The translations under genes and the position numbers were made by a program. The notes below the pieces were generated by a model. The model did no database searches, was not told the origin of the DNA, and saw nothing but the letters and a program-made list of their open reading frames with translations. Below, piece after piece: positions 49,339 through 61,723 of a DNA stretch of 64,000 bases. Where the stretch lies: assembly GCF_020379485.1 (NCBI RefSeq), contig NC_063452.1, forward strand, positions 11,387,065 to 11,451,064, read 5' to 3'. Source of the stretch: Brassica napus. Taxonomy: Eukaryota; Streptophyta; Magnoliopsida; Brassicales; Brassicaceae. The first letter of the stretch is position 1. Each line of letters opens with the position of its first letter.

Positions 49339-52300
49339 TTAATCGGATTCATCGACATTCTCGTCATCACTTGAAACATCATCATTTTCATGAAACTCGT
49401 CTTCAACAGCTTCCTCCGTGGGATCTTCGGTAAGATCTTCATACTCGTGATTATGCGGATCAATGAGAAGGATGTCATCAATTTCTTGTTCAGGTTCATG
49501 AACTTCATTTATTTGTTCTTCTTGCAATGGTGGTTCTTCTCCTATGATGATTCGTCCTCGAGGTGTAACTTTGATCACGGCTAACCAATTTATACCCGAC
49601 TCTCTCATCCGAGGGTATGGAAGGAAGCTAACTTGGTCTGCTTGTGAAGCTAAGATGAAGGGCTCGAATTTGTTGTACCTCCGGCCACCGTTGACATCTA
49701 CTACACCGAATTTGTTCAACCGAACACCTCTATTGACGACGGGGTCGAACCATTCACACTTGAAGAGGACGCATTTTAGCTTCAATATCCCTGGGAATTC
49801 GACTTCAATAATCTCCGTCAAGATTCCGTAGAAATCTGTTTCTCCTTTCACACAAATTCCATAGTTACTGGTTGCCCGCTGTTTACCATACTCATATGTG
49901 TGAAAAGTATAGCCTCGTGTGAAATACATCTGTGATGTGGTGACCTTTACAAGTGGAGATTGAATTACTTCGTGTAACCACTTAGGATAATCTGCATCGT
50001 CGTCATAATCAACCTATTTAAAAATAAAAAGAACGTTGAAATACAAATCATTCATGTATGAAAATTTTAAAAGTATTTGATTAATACCTGATTCTTCAAC
50101 CACTTAACAAAGTGTTGATCTTTTCTTTTGTCTACGTCACTTGTGGATATACCAGGAAATGTTTCTTCGACTTGTGAAACAAACATGCTGTAAAATCACA
50201 TTTTACATGAATTAATCTCTCTCAATTATATAATGTATACTCAATTTAAGTTACCTTTCAAAATAACGCATCAATGGATCCTCGCAATTGAGTAGAATAT
50301 AGGTGTGTGCACTATGAGCGTCTTCTTCACTCGACCACCAAACCTGTTTTGATTTCCCACCAAGTCGTCCAATCTGGCTAAAGATTTCTGGAACACCAAC
50401 AACTGCATATGTGGGCGCAACGCCACCATCATCATATCTTCTTGGAGCTCTTCTTCGGGTACGTACTTTTGACGCAAAGTAGTACGATGTGAAGTGAGAA
50501 ACTTCTTCTGTCAAACTTCCAGCAATTATAGAACCTTCAACTTTGGCGAGGTTCTTTGCTTTTCCCTTCAAATATTTCATGGCTCGCTCGTACTGATACA
50601 TCCATCCGTAATGTACCGGTCCACGAAGCAATGCCTCATATGGGAGGTGGATAGCTAGATGCTCCATCACGTCAAAAAAGCCTGGAGGAAATATCTTCTC
50701 CAAGTTGCACAATAAGATAGGAATGTTCTCCTGAAGCTGTTCTACGACTTCTTCTTTAAGAGTGCGTGTGCTCAAATCCCTGAAAAATGCTCCAATGCCT
50801 ATTCCAAAAACAATTAAACACATTGTTAGTCAAATACTATTATTGTAAACTAAACCAATTTAATATTATTGTCCTATTGTAAACTACCTGCAAGTGCTTC
50901 ATGTACGTTTGTTGGAAGTAGCTCCGCAAATGCAAATGGCAGAAGTCGTTGCATAAAGACATGACAATCATGACTCTTCATCCCGGAGAACTTTTGACCC
51001 TTTTCAACACATCTTGAAAGATTTGAAACATACCCATCAGGGAACTTCACTTCTGATGCCACCCAATTGAACAAAACCGACTTTTTTTCTGAAGACAATC
51101 TAAAAATTGGAACGGGAACTTGGCCATTGCTTTTTATATGTAACTCACTTCTTGAGCAAATATCCGGCAAGTCCAACCTCGATTTTATGTTGTCTTTTGT
51201 CTTCCCTGGGACATTCAATATTGTATTCATGATGTTCTCAAAGAAATTCTTCTCTATATGCATCACATCAAGGTTGTGGCGCAGAAGAAGATCCTTCCAA
51301 TATGGTAACTCCCAAAATATACTCTTCTTGTGCCAGTTGTGATGAACACCGTAAGAATCAGGCATATTACGAGGGACATGCCAATTACCACCCCAGCGAA
51401 CTGTTTCGTTAGCTCCGTGATAGTCGATTTGCGCTTCAATTTGTTCTCCAGTTAGATATGGAGGAGGAGTGTCTCTCACAACCTTTTTGTGCCTAAACAA
51501 ATTCTTGTTTCTTCGGTACGGATGGCCAACTGGAAGAAATCGACGGTGACAATCGAACCAACTTGTCTTTCTACCATTCTTCAGTTGAAATGCATCTGTC
51601 GTTCCATTACAATATGGACAAGCTAATCTCCCATGTGTAGTCCATCCAGACAACATCCCATAGGCAGGAAAGTCACTTATGGTCCACAAAAGCATAGCTC
51701 GCATCGTAAAATTCTTCTTCGTTGAGCAGTCATACGTCCTCACCCCTGTTGACCACAAATCCTTCAACTCTTTTATCAGTGGTTGTAGGAAAACATCAAG
51801 TGACCTTTTTGGATGCTTCGGACCGGGTATTAATATGGTCAAGAATAAAAACTCCCGTTGCATGCACATCTCCGGTGGCAGGTTGTATGGCGTAAGAAAG
51901 ACTGGCCACAATGAATATTGTCTCCCTGACATTCCAAATGGACTAAATCCATCTGTGCATAATCCGAGGTACACATTCCGGCTATTGCTAGCGAAATTCG
52001 GATGTACTTTGTTAAAATGTTTCCAGGCTCTTGCATCTGATGGATGAGTCATCTCACCATCCGTCTGAGTATGCTCGGCATGCCACCTCATCTTTCCAGC
52101 AGTCTGCTCCGATTGGTACAATCTTTTCAATCTATCTGTAATTGGTAGGTACCACATCCTTTGGTACGGTACCCTATTACGTCCCCTTCCTTGCGGCTTG
52201 AATCGTGGTTTCTTGCAGAATCGACATTCTTCCAACTTCTCATCATCTCCCCAGTAGATCATGCAGTTGTCGATGCAAACATCTATCATCTCCGAAGGCA

Positions 52301-53000
52301 ACCCAAGACTATAAACCAGTTTCTGAATCTCATAATAAGAATCAGCAGACTCATTGTCTTCCGGCAAATACTCTTTAAATAAATCTGCCCATTCGTTCAT
52401 GCAACTTTCAGGTAGATTGTGATCAGTTTTAATATTCATCATTCTAGCAGCCAATGACAATTTAGAGAGACCTTCTCTACAACCACTGTAAAGTGGTTGA
52501 TTTGCCGCATCTAACATTTCATAAAACTTTTTTGAATCTATGTTAGGTTCTTCATCTTCATCATCATGAGCTACGAATGCATCAGTTACCATATCATGAA
52601 CCCTATCATAATCTACCATCGGCTGATCCTCCTGATGGTAACTATGTGCATTATGCAATTGATGATCAACCGGTTCTTCTTGAAAGTTGCTATTACTACT
52701 ACTAGCTTCATTCTGATCATAACTATAACCTTCTCCATGTTGAAACCAGATATAATAATTTGGCGTGAAACCTCTATTTACTAAATGCTTCCAAACATTT
52801 TCACGATTTGCCAACTTTGAATTGTTACATTTCCTACAAGGACAGAATATTTTACCGCTTTCTTGGGCGAGTGGTGTAGAATCTGCTTGATGCATAAAAC
52901 GCTCCAACCCAGCAAGATATTCTTTTGTCACTCTCCCGTTAGCATCTCTATGCATATACATCCACCTCCGCAACTCGAAAATATTTCCCATGCCCGACAT
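49339..53000 (-). CDS. CACTA TNP2-like transposase, intact frame (1,143 aa, 4 exons)
   Basis: Catalyses excision and insertion of CACTA elements. Minus-strand exons: 53000-50888, 50798-50255, 50187-50088, 50013-49339; 3,432 nt with all junctions GT-AG and no internal stop. Start chosen at MSGMGNIFELRRWMY; a Met 16 codons upstream is also in frame but its leader is not family-like. Domains: transposase-associated region with CPCRKCNN (~1-75), tnp2 core (~290-520; DCSTKKNFTMRAMLLWTI and GRLACPYCNG), LDVMHIEKNFFENI block, DUF4218-like region (~700-815; GPVHYGWMYQYERAMKYLKG), DUF4216-like region (~985-1060; YGICVKGETDFYG) and an acidic tail. Completeness and matching TIRs suggest a source of transposase that could still work. 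Confidence 0.88.
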
Positions 53001-53400
53001 TTTTTTCACGTTTTTTTTTCTTGTTGGTGTGCTTAAAATTATGTTCAAACCTCCATATTTATAGAAAATTTTCGAATCTGGTAGTTGAATTTTGCTAGGA
53101 ATTTACGACGAAATATTAGGTTGGTTGAAAAAAAAACGTGTTAAGTTGGTGGATTTCTCGTTCTTTCCTCGTAAGTTATTTCCTCGTAAAAATCATGCTA
53201 ATCTTACGACGAATTTGCGACGAAACACATTTTTCTCGGAATAACCACGTCAACTTACGACGATTTTACGAGGAATCGCTTTACTCGGTATTTTACAAGG
53301 CCGTTACGAGGAAACTTTATTTCCTCGCAATTTCATCGTTAAGTCAACGTAATTTCACGAGGATTAGTTTTCCTCGTTAAATTTCCTTGCTAAAACTGTG

Positions 53401-53413
53401 TTTTCTTGTAGTG
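53401..53413. repeat. CACTA terminal inverted repeat, right
   Basis: Inverse of the left end, followed by AAC. Confidence 0.95.
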
Positions 53414-53416
53414 AAC

Positions 53417-55698
53417 ATATAATGGAATATGAACCAAAACCAATTTGTTGTGTGTTAAGAGCATTTCAAAAACAACTTAAAATATGAAATTTTGATTTTC
53501 TAAAAGAAAATTGAAAACTTCATATTTGAAGATCTAATGTACAAAATTTCATATTTGAAGTTATTTATTTTTAAGTCCTTGCAATTATCTGTTTTTCAAA
53601 TAATATTGTTAACTTTTATTGTTATCACTTTAGTCCTTATAATTTTACTATCTTATACAATTTTGTACTTTTAGTTTTTATAATCTTATGCAATCTTATA
53701 TAATTTCATATATGTTTTCAACTTTTATAATTATCATTTTAGTCCTTAATTAAAGATTTAGTTATTGCTCTTATTTCTTTTTGTGTAATTTTGTATTAGA
53801 ATGTAATATTTTATTGATTAGATTAATTATAATATTTTATTATATTGTACTGTGGTAAAATTATTTTGACTTTTATTAACTTTTATCAACAATAAATACT
53901 AAAGTGTAAAATATAAAACTTAAATGTATTGTGATTTTATTAACTTTTATCAAGAATAAAGACTAAAGTGTAAAATGTAAAATTTTAAAAAAATTATGAT
54001 TGTGCGTTAATTTGTGGTATTTTGCTTGATGATGTGGGGTCCCAATGAAAGATATTATTTCTTCAAGTAGCATGTAAATTTTAGATGTCAATTTTTCTAA
54101 GATTGCTTAATCATTTGACCAAAAAAAAAGGAATGTTTAATCTAGTTGTAAATGTCCAAGCATAATCTAATATATTACATATTGATATAAACCAGGAAAT
54201 GGGCTTTACCTCACTCATAGAACTTACACAATATAAGACCCATGCGTGACGTAAATGGCCCATAAGTTGATTTGTTTACGTTTTATTTAAAGCACTTTTC
54301 TTATTTATAAATCCTTATAAATAACGTGATGTGTTATAATTTATAAATCCTTATTTGTAATAATTTATGCTTTCTTGGTTTATGAAGAATTATAAATAAC
54401 GTTTCATATTATTTTTAATGAATTCAATGTATCTAAATTACCAAAGATGATATATAACATTTCATATTTATCTCAAACCAATTTATTTATCTCAAGCATT
54501 TTTCTTAAATTTCCTAAAACAAAATAATTTTCTAAAACAAAAAAAAAAGTAAAGAGAACATGTTATATTATCGTCTTCCCTTCCTTCAATCTTCAACGTC
54601 GTGACTTCCCCGTTTATCACCGTCACAGAGCATCATGTTATCAACTTTAATCACGGGTCTCTGTCTTGACTAACCTAGGATTCATCGAGCTAGCACTTCA
54701 TAGTTGGTACTCTTCATAGTCGCACAATCCACTCCGTCTTCAACGCCGGCTTCGACTAAAACCTAATTTCACATCTTCTTGCAGCGATCTAGTGGTTACG
54801 GCCTCTATTCCCTGTAGTGCCCTAGCTGCCTTCGATCTCCACAGCGGCGGCCGTCGGATATTCCTCTCTCGTCTCTGTCCGGAGACAACGAAGAAATCGT
54901 CACCAGCTCGGCCAAACTTCATCTGGAAAATCAGCTGCGACGTGACGGTGTAGCCTGGATCTTATCAAGATCACTATTTAGTTTAAACAATGAAGAATGG
55001 GATGCAAACTGCAGTGGTGAGTGTCATGGAATTAGACATCCGTATTTATATGTACAATTCGGAGTGAAACGCAAAGACGGTAGAATTGGATAATTTAAGG
55101 CGAAGTAGTGGGAGGTGGAGTATTAGTTAAGGATTGTAGTTAAGAAGCTTTATTAGATCAATTGAATGAATCGTTTCAATGGTGTTTTCAAAGAGTCTGC
55201 AGAAGATAGAGCATGCGAATGGACGATTAATGACATACGCGTTGGCGGAACATCACTGGTGTTGAAAAAATGTTCAATTAGATCTTGCTCGAGTAGTACA
55301 CGGCCCAACGCATACATACGTTGCGTTTTGGCCTAATGGGACACGTGGCAAGGCCATAGAAAAAAACTTTTCTAGCTGGATGCTGAGGTGGCCTAAGGAA
55401 AAAAGAGCCAACATATTTTTATATATAGATAGATAGATAATTAGAAAGTAACTAATTTTTAGTTTTATCTTAGCTTCACCTACCTTAATATTTTACAACT
55501 ACATTTAGCCAACGTAGAATATGGGATTTCTTCCAGTGATTTTTTTCATCACAAGAGTGTAAATTTCATCTTTTCTTTCACCATTTTTCGAAATCCATTT
55601 TATTTCAGCTACATCCTTTATATAACATTTAAGTAATCAAGACAAATAATAGTGTTACAGGAATTTTGCACTTTTCCAAAAATCTAATAGAATTATCA
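53417..55698. other. Noncoding, Helitron 5' part and flank
   Basis: AT-rich to 54560, then a more GC-balanced stretch (54570-55350) that could be captured gene sequence but that I cannot identify. CACGTGGC-like text near 55345 precedes the probable Helitron 5' end at 55429. Confidence 0.4.
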
Positions 55699-55817
55699 TT
55701 TTTTTTTTTGAAAAAATTTTAAATTTATTTCAATCAAAAAAAACTTGTTACAGATATGAAACTGCTCCCTCTATATACAAACGATGAGAAAAACTCTATA
55801 CAAAGTCAAAATCCCCC

Positions 55818-58800
55818 TTAATCTCTATCAAACCAACTCTCCATTGCCTTATCATACTTCATTCCCTCCTTTCTTCTTACTGAAGTAATTCTATTCCTGA
55901 TCAACTTGTCCAGCCTAGTAATCAGACATGCCGCCGGTAGAGAGGGTTCTCCAACTCTCCTCACATTCCTTTCATGCCATAAAGCATAAGCAACAACTTG
56001 AAAACTATACTGGAGTAACAAAGTCTGCATACTTCCGTGAAGTCCATCTGCTACAATCTGAACCACACTTGACCACTCATGAAATCTCCTATTCCCTGCC
56101 ATATTTATTATAGTACCCAACCACACTTATTTTGAATAGGCACAATCAAAAAACAAATGGTCCCGAGTTTCGGTAGCCCTTTGACATAACCAGCAAGTGG
56201 ATATAGCTTGCAGATTCCATCTGAGAACTCTGTCGCCCGTCGCCAGTCTGTTATGGATAGCCATCCATATTAGAAAAGAGAACTTCGGTGTGGCTTCAGA
56301 AAACCAAACACCTTTATACCAAGGGACTTTTGGTGAATGAGCCATGATAATGTTCCAAGTTTGTGATGTAGAAAACCCTTCTCTTTACTCTCCATTCTCT
56401 CTCTTGCATAAACATATATCCTCCATTTGACTAAGCCCTCTGTTTCTTAGCTTCACCACTTTCTGATCTATCAGCTGGAGAGTGGAGACTCTATGTCTTT
56501 TAACCCGATACAACTGAATAGCCCTTTCCACCGTACTGTTTAGAGGAATACCAAGCTCCACTGTTCCTCTTCCTTCTGTTAGATCAATAAGATTCCCCAG
56601 CGGCGACCATCTATCGAACCAGAAAGAGGTACTAGCACCGCTGTTGACATCCTTTCTCGACAGTTGCATAGCTAAAGGCCTTAGTTTCAACAATTTCTTC
56701 CACATCCAAGACCCTAGAGCACTATTCTCATTTACACTCCAATACGAACCTTTCCGTATAAGATATTTCCAAATCCATTGCACCCATAATGATGATCTGG
56801 CTGATAGAATTCTCCATGTGAGCTTTAAACACGTCACTCTATTAGCATCAGACAGATTCTTTAATCCTAGGCCTCCTTCATTCTTCGGTTTACAAACATC
56901 TACCCAAGCTATCTTGGCTTTTTGCATAGAAAGAATCGGCCCTGACCAGAGGAAAGCGGAGCATATGCTGTTGATCTCTTGTATACACTTACTTGGCAGT
57001 CTGAATGCCGACATCCAGAAGTTAGTGATGCTATAAAGAACAGACCCAATAAGTTGAAGTCTTCCAGCAAATGAAAGGTGCCTCACCGTCCAGGAAGAGA
57101 TCTTGTTCCTTACTCGAGAGATTAGCGGACTGTAATCTTGGACATTCATTCTTTTGGTAAGGAGAGGAAGCCCAAGGTAACGAACCGAAAGAAAGCCAGC
57201 CTCGAAAGGGAACTGCTCTAAAATAGCCTCACTGTCCTCAACTTTAACCCCAGCCAGATAGAGTGTAGACTTCTCCAAACTGATATTAAGTCCAGACATT
57301 CGTGCAAATTCTCGAAAAACAGCTAGAATTCCCTCTATAGAAGTCTTTCTTCCATCTGAAAAGACCAATACATCATCCGCAAAACATATGTGTCAAACTT
57401 AACTCCTTACAATAAGGATGAAACCCGATTCTCTTCTCTGCTGCAGCTTTATCCAAATTTTTTGAAAGAACTTGCATACAGATTACGAACATATAAGGAG
57501 AAAGGGAGCAACCTTGACGCAGTCCTCTCTTGCTATTGAAGTAACCAGCAAGTTCCCCATTGATCTGAATTGAGAAAGAAGCCATCTCAATGCACTTCTT
57601 AATCCAAACAATGAACCTCTCAGGGAAGTTTAAAGCTGTTAGCACTGACAACAAGAAAGACCATTGTACAGAATCAAATGCCTTAGACACATCTATCTTC
57701 ACTGCACATCTCTCTATCACCGAGTCTTTATGATAGCTTTTCACTAGTTCTGAGGCTAAGAGAACATTCTCTATGAGTAATCTGTCTTTTACGAACGCAG
57801 ATTGGTTCAAAGATATGAAAAGAGGGAGCATACCTTTCATACGGTTTTCCAGCAGTTTGGATATTACCTTATAAATCACATTGCAGCAAGAGATGGGGCG
57901 ATAATCCTTCATAGTTGCAGCATCATTATTCTTTGGGATGAGGGCCATAATGGTAGAATTAATACCTTTTGGTAAGAACCCTTTATCAAAGAAAGCTTGG
58001 ATTGCCTTAATGAAATCCCCTCCTACAATATTCCAAGCGGCTTTAAAAAACTCGCTTGTGTACCCATCTGGTCTCGGAGATTTGTCAGCAGCCATGGAAA
58101 AGAGAATCTTCTTCACTTCTTCAGCTGTCACAGTTCTCGTTAACATGCTTTTATCTTCATCAGAACATTCATAATTGAGAATCGACTTTAACTCTTCCAC
58201 GCTGGCTTCTTTATAATCCAGAGGAACATGATTTAAGAAGTTGTAGAAGTGATCTACCGCTTCTTTCTTTATGTCTTCTTGAGTGTCTGCAATCGACCCA
58301 TCTACCCTCTTAATTTCTCTTATCGAATTCCGAATCTCCCTAACCTTTGCAGCTCTGTGAAAGCTTTTATTATTACCATCTCCCACTTCCAACCAATGAA
58401 TTTTTGCCCGTTGACTCATAACTTTCTCCTCCAGAGCAGCAAGAAAAATCCATCTTCTGTAAACAATAGTCTCATCTTGAATATTTGCCTGATTCGGGTT
58501 TGCAAGAGTCTTTCTCTTGCGCTCCACAAAGAGCTTTATATGCACCCCTTGTCTTCTTTATGATCTCTCCCACTTTCTCCTTGCTTAAGTGCTTCAAAAC
58601 TGGTTCCAACGCCTTAAGCTTTTTTGATAATCTGAACAATGCCGAAGTGGAAATAAACAAAGGTTCTGTTCCTGCCCAAAGCTCCTCAACCAGAGGCAAA
58701 AAATCTGGCATATCCACCAAAGTATTAACAAATTTAAACGGCTTCTTCGGCTTCATTAACTCTGACTTAACCACAATTCTGCATATCTGATGATCTGAGC

Positions 58801-59476
58801 ACCCTCCAGCTTCAAAAACACAATAGGATTGAGGGAATTGTCGCATCCAAATCTCATTCATCAGGGTGCGATCCAACTTTTTACAAATGATTCCAATCTC
58901 CCTTTTATTACACCATGTGAATCGAGGCCCCTGATACGACATATCAAGTAGAGAACAGTAATTCACAGTATCCTGAAAGTCTTGCATCCCCAGAGAATCA
59001 TGTGAAACATCTTCTACTGAATGATACCACCCTTTCAGAATCTCATTGAAATCCCCCTGAACTATCCATGGTGACTTCTTTATTATAGGAGAATCTTGAT
59101 GAGTTTTAAGATCCTTCCAAAGCTCCTTTCTTTCCTCCTCCAAATTGAAACCATAAACAAATGAGCAAAAGATGTCGTCTACCATCCCCTCCAAAAGAAC
59201 CAAACATGTAATTAGCTGAACACTCTGAAAACAGGGAGTGACTCTCACCGTTGGGCACTAGATAACCCACAGTCTTCCCCGTCTGCTATAATCATAATTT
59301 GTAATAGACAACCAACCCGGAAACACTTCCTCCAAAATCCTCTTCGCTGTATTCTCTTTGACTCTCGTCTCAATTAAACAACCAAACTGAAAACCACACT
59401 TCTTCACCCAATCTTTCACCACCTTATGCTTAGAATATTTATTAAATCCCCTAATATTCCAGTAAAAACCAGACAT
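55818..59476 (-). pseudogene. LINE ORF2: endonuclease and reverse transcriptase (broken)
   Basis: Starts MSGFYWNIRGFNKYSKHK (apurinic-endonuclease-like), with GDFNE and GGCSDHQICRI farther on. The reverse transcriptase includes MALIPKNNDAATMKDYRPIS, KIDVSKAFDSVQW and LRQGCSLSPYMFVI. The C-terminal zinc region contains CWLCQRATETRDHLFFDC and a tail (LDKLIRNRITSVRR). Disablements: TAG at 59258-59260; frameshift near 58510; two bases missing at the conserved ADD active-site block (~57375-57385, frame changes between LTHM and the Asp-Asp); TAA at 56385-56387 and 56127-56129. These would prevent a functional product. Confidence 0.9.
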
Positions 59477-59819
59477 ATTAATGGCAACGAGGTTTCTTTT
59501 TGTTCAGATAGCTTGGATCCACATCCTGAGCTTTCTGACCTGTTTTATCCTTAAGATACCTATGATTCATCTTAGATTCTCTAGGCAGCATTTGCCTTGG
59601 GATCACTTCTTCTATTTCCTTTTGTATCTCTTCATCACTCTGCTCTTCTCTCTCGTTTTCAGTAATATCCTCTTCCTGCTCTTCAACCGGCATTAGTACA
59701 GAGAATCTAGAGTTTTTGAGCAAAGACACTTGCCCAAAAGCCAATTCCTGTCTATTGGGTGAGCGACTGGTTTTGCCTGGTGTAACGTCTAGCCATTCAT
59801 TCTCCTTCCTACTACTTTC

Positions 59820-60965
59820 CTACGTGTTACTTTCTACTTGTAATATCATCTTATCTCCCTTAGTTCCTACTACCTCTTCCTGATTGCTCTCCACTTCTGA
59901 TAAGACCCCTGAAATCATCCTTTCTTCATCTATTTTCTTCTGCTCTACCTCCTTAATCTTCTGAACTTCTACAACATCATCGTTTTCCTTCTCCTTAGTT
60001 TCACCTTCTTCCAAACCCTCCTGCTCTACTTCTTGATTTTCCTTACCCCTTGGGCATGTTTTTGGAGCATGTCCCCATGTGTTGCAGATTGAACATTTTG
60101 TAGGGAACCTCGGGTATATGTATTCCACTAGGACCTCTTCGCCTTGGATATTAAACATCATCTTTTTTGGCAAATCTTTTGCTAAATCCACCTTGACAAA
60201 GATCTTTGCCACATCAAGATTTAAGCATTGAGCAGTCTCTGGATGCAACCTCACCGGACTCCCAATAGGGCTTGTCATGAAGCTCAATCCTTGCCACGAG
60301 AACATCGATAGAGGTACATTCTTGATATGCACCCACATTGGAATCGACTGTACTGGAGACTTCTCCTTCTCTGCCACCGGTGACCACTTAGTCATGACCA
60401 CTGGAATCCCAGCTAAGTTCCACATCCCCCTTCTCAGTATTCTGTTTCGATCCGCTTGATTCATAATCCTGAACTTCATCGAGGTAGAATTCACCTCAAA
60501 GACCTCTATCTTCTGAGTTTTATCATTTAGATTCAATATCTTATTCATCGCATGGACCTTTGCAATGTGTGGAGCGTTATCGAGGAACTTTCCAATGCTG
60601 AAATCTTCCCAGAGTGGCGCAACATTCTTTGCAATCTCCTTTGGAACCGTTACCGATCCAATACCATCTTTCATCGTTACTTCAACATCATATTTTTTCA
60701 AAACTTTCTGTCCTTGAACTGCTCCAACCCACGAACCTTTTGAACCTCCAATATTCACTTCTTCCTTCTTTTCTAGGTCCTTCAACTCCTCTTCTTTCTT
60801 TGCCTGATCAATCACTCCTTCTTCCTGCCTTTCCAGATCTGTCGATCCATCCTTAGCAGGAACCGCAACCTTCTTCGAAATCTGATTTGAAACCCTTTCA
60901 GTGCTCTGCTGCCTTCCTCCATGACCTAGGTCTTGTGAACCCCCTTGGGATGTACCCTCACTCAT
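59820..60965 (-). CDS. LINE ORF1 (DUF4283, zinc knuckle), 381 aa
   Basis: RNA-binding partner protein of plant LINEs. The N-terminal third is polar and acidic. A DUF4283-like region follows (MNKILNLNDKTQKIEVFEV; RNRILRRGMWNLAGIPVVMT; IPMWVHIKNVPLSMFSWQGL). Near residue 300 is a CX2CX4HX4C knuckle (CSICNTWGHAPKTC), then a Glu/Lys-rich tail. The frame is complete, in contrast to the heavily damaged ORF2. It is expected to bind the element's own RNA. It is probably unexpressed, but nothing in the frame excludes translation. Confidence 0.88.
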   Translation of the reverse strand: MSEGTSQGGSQDLGHGGRQQSTERVSNQISKKVAVPAKDGSTDLERQEEGVIDQAKKEEELKDLEKKEEVNIGGSKGSWVGAVQGQKVLKKYDVEVTMKDGIGSVTVPKEIAKNVAPLWEDFSIGKFLDNAPHIAKVHAMNKILNLNDKTQKIEVFEVNSTSMKFRIMNQADRNRILRRGMWNLAGIPVVMTKWSPVAEKEKSPVQSIPMWVHIKNVPLSMFSWQGLSFMTSPIGSPVRLHPETAQCLNLDVAKIFVKVDLAKDLPKKMMFNIQGEEVLVEYIYPRFPTKCSICNTWGHAPKTCPRGKENQEVEQEGLEEGETKEKENDDVVEVQKIKEVEQKKIDEERMISGVLSEVESNQEEVVGTKGDKMILQVESNT

Positions 60966-60985
60966 CGTTTTAAATATCGTTTTAA

Positions 60986-60987
<2 letters not shown>

Positions 60988-61045
<58 letters not shown>
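60988..61045. repeat. (TA)n microsatellite
   Basis: 58 bp of pure AT dinucleotide repeat upstream of the LINE ORF1 start. It may have served as the insertion site or arisen afterwards. Confidence 0.97.
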
Positions 61046-61047
<2 letters not shown>

Positions 61048-61723
61048 TTTTAAATTAAACAATATAACATATAAATTACATAAATATTTTAATTTCAAAA
61101 TTTACTTTGAACAATATTTTTTTATAAAATTTTTGAACAAACATTGACAACTTAATTTTTTAAAAATTAAAAATTATTAGTCCCACAATGAAAATTTTGT
61201 TATCAGTAATTTAAAATTTTTGTTATAAAAAATACAAATGATCAAAAAACCATATAAGAAGAAAGCATGAACTAATAGACATTAATATTAAAAATATATT
61301 ATGTATGTTAATATCATTAAAATTTAATTATATATCATATCAAATAGACAAAAATATTGTTTTGATTAATAAAATTAATACATATGTTCACACCAATTTA
61401 ATTATATATGTAATAGTTACTAACTTTTAATTATTCAATTTATATTTATTATTTCATAATATGTGATAACATTTAATACATAAAATAATTTTTATATATA
61501 ATGATTATTCCGCGTGCGTAAATCTTAATCTAGTACGAGAGTATAAATTAAACATATGTCACGTGACTGTTAGCAAAAAAACATATGTCACGTGATCCTT
61601 CATTTTACAACCACCTCTTGCGGATCATGCTATAAGACTTTGAAGTGTCATCATATATTTAAATTGAATGCCCTTTGATAAGAAAAAGATAGGATTTTTT
61701 ACACTTAGAAACATTTTTCTACA
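61046..61723. other. AT-rich DNA with a Helitron 3' end
   Basis: A CCGCGTGCG segment followed by CTAG|T at 61530-61533 looks like a worn Helitron 3' end on the plus strand. Its 5' partner is not visible. No gene. Confidence 0.45.

Larger units (their letters stand above)
45359..53413 (-). mobile_element. CACTA (En/Spm) DNA transposon, 8,055 bp
   Basis: Thirteen-base terminal inverted repeats CACTACAAGAAAA at 45359-45371 and, inverted, 53401-53413. An exact 3-bp target duplication AAC lies on each side (45356-45358, 53414-53416). Subterminal regions (45380-45790 and 53090-53400) are packed with CGTCGTAA/CCTCGTAA-type motifs in both orientations, the usual binding-site arrays of CACTA elements. 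It carries a TNP2-like transposase and a second gene, both on the minus strand, with a ~88-bp tandem array between them. Confidence 0.95.
44594..55429 (-). mobile_element. Probable Helitron interrupted by the CACTA element
   Basis: On the minus strand the 3' end is a perfect hairpin CCCGTCC-GTA-GGACGGG followed by CTGACCCTAG|T (44594-44625). A matching 5' end A|TCTATATATAAAAATATG lies at 55429. The 3' end is the same family as 2929-3793. Without the CACTA insertion the element would be ~2.8 kb. Its 5' part (53417-55429) holds short scattered frames only. Pairing of these two ends is an inference. Confidence 0.5.
55699..60988 (-). mobile_element. LINE (L1-type non-LTR retrotransposon), inactive
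   Basis: Minus strand: ORF1 with zinc knuckle, ORF2 with endonuclease and reverse transcriptase, zf-RVT-like region, then a poly-A end seen as a T run at 55699-55709. ORF2 carries several stops and frameshifts. The 5' end is uncertain; the sequence before ORF1 runs into a TA repeat. I could not find a target duplication. Confidence 0.9.

Noticed and set aside
54740..54922. Arg-rich minus-strand frame upstream of the Helitron 5' end
   Set aside because: Short, unrecognised and without splice or start context.
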